This document shows, in pieces, positions 13,762-14,139 of a DNA stretch of 14,139 nucleotides. The position numbers and the translations under genes are program-made. Each line of letters opens with the position of its first letter. Within the stretch, counting starts at the first letter, position 1. The stretch comes from DATKKX01 sp035542775. GTDB taxonomy: Bacteria > Planctomycetota > Phycisphaerae > UBA1845 > UTPLA1. The stretch is from NCBI GenBank assembly GCA_035542775.1, contig DATKKX010000360.1, positions 1-14,139 on the forward strand, read 5' to 3'. Below the pieces are notes generated by a model that was not told the origin of the DNA, searched no databases, and saw only the letters and a program-made list of their open reading frames with translations.

Positions 13762-14139
13762 ATGCGATCAGGGTGTTGTTGTATCGTCTTCGTCATCTGT
13801 CTTCGTAGCTTCGCCGCCGGCGCGGCGGCGCAGCCCATCTGTCAGCCGGATCCAACCGGCCGACAGTGTCAGAACACGACTTGTCCCACGCCGGGCGAGG
13901 AGTGCCTTCCGGTGTGCGTGAACTACGACCCCGCCACCGGGGCCTACACCGTCATCGAGTGCGATTGCACCTCCCCGAATGAGTGCCATGTCGATGTCAC
14001 TGGCGTCGGCCTGGGCACATCCTGCGTTTTGCCGGACAACGGTTCCGGCACCGCCGATCTGCCGCCGGTGGGGTGCACCTACGACACCCCTGACGGCGAC
14101 ATGATGATCATTGACGGCCTGCCGCCGGGAACGACCATC
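13762..14139 (+). CDS. Exported cysteine-rich protein, 3' end outside window
   Basis: The frame is open from ATG 13762 to the window edge (126 residues visible), with AAGGAG 7 bases before the start. Residues 1-23 are a signal peptide with an unusual CCC run at 5-7 and a likely cut at AAA|QP. The visible mature part has ten cysteines in about 80 residues, in short CxC, C-x6-C and C-x3-C spacings (ICQP, QCQNTTC, EECLPVC, ECDC, ECHV, TSC, GCTY), with Asp/Gly/Pro-rich loops between, as in disulfide-bonded extracellular modules. I do not recognise a named domain; the motif EECxPxCxxYDPATG reminds me of secreted planctomycete proteins, which I cannot verify. It lies on the same strand as the glycosidase, 191 bp downstream, probably with its own promoter. 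Confidence 0.78.
   Translation, partial: MRSGCCCIVFVICLRSFAAGAAAQPICQPDPTGRQCQNTTCPTPGEECLPVCVNYDPATGAYTVIECDCTSPNECHVDVTGVGLGTSCVLPDNGSGTADLPPVGCTYDTPDGDMMIIDGLPPGTTI

Noticed and set aside
1..14139. CRISPR array, phage genes or an intact insertion sequence
   Set aside because: No spaced identical repeats of the right size, and no integrase, transposase or terminal inverted repeats were found.

Overview
GC-rich bacterial DNA carrying eleven genes I can support (two run off the window edges), one decayed gene copy and about 1.2 kb of repeat-rich non-coding DNA. Very large secreted repeat proteins, a PA14-bearing secreted glycosidase-like enzyme, a sulfatase-modifying-factor-like lipoprotein, a cysteine-rich exported protein and a small C2H2 zinc-finger protein together suggest an environmental Planctomycetota or a related Gram-negative lineage. 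That placement is inference from gene content; no marker gene is present.

Layout. 1-2669 (minus): start of a large exported protein with a DUF2341-like N-terminus, a Calx-beta domain and 116-residue tandem repeats; its C-terminus is outside the window. 3054-4299 (minus): two-gene unit, a cytoplasmic cupin followed 7 bp later by an exported metallo-beta-lactamase-fold hydrolase. 4380-4600 (minus): a degenerate copy of the N-terminus of the neighbouring lipoprotein gene. 4644-6112 (minus): a small membrane protein translationally coupled (ATGA overlap) to an SUMF1/FGE-domain lipoprotein. 6113-7276: no convincing gene, but two G-quadruplex motifs, several hairpins and four unrelated short-repeat clusters. 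7277-10123 (minus): possible operon of a C2H2 zinc-finger protein, an unrecognised conserved-looking protein, a THEP1-type NTPase and an APC-family amino-acid transporter. 10124-10552: divergent promoter region with repeated operator-like boxes. 10553-13570 (plus): secreted multidomain glycoside-hydrolase-like protein. 13762-14139 (plus): start of an exported cysteine-rich protein.

How it may work together. The flanks are cell-surface or secreted functions (repeat protein, lipoprotein, exported hydrolases). The middle holds the most unusual group: a eukaryote-type zinc finger encoded by a bacterium, beside a protein of unknown function and a THEP1 NTPase, transcribed divergently from the glycosidase. 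A shared 9-bp box lies on both sides of the divergent region in matching orientation relative to each gene, so common regulation is plausible but unproven. I saw no rRNA, tRNA, CRISPR array or intact mobile element.
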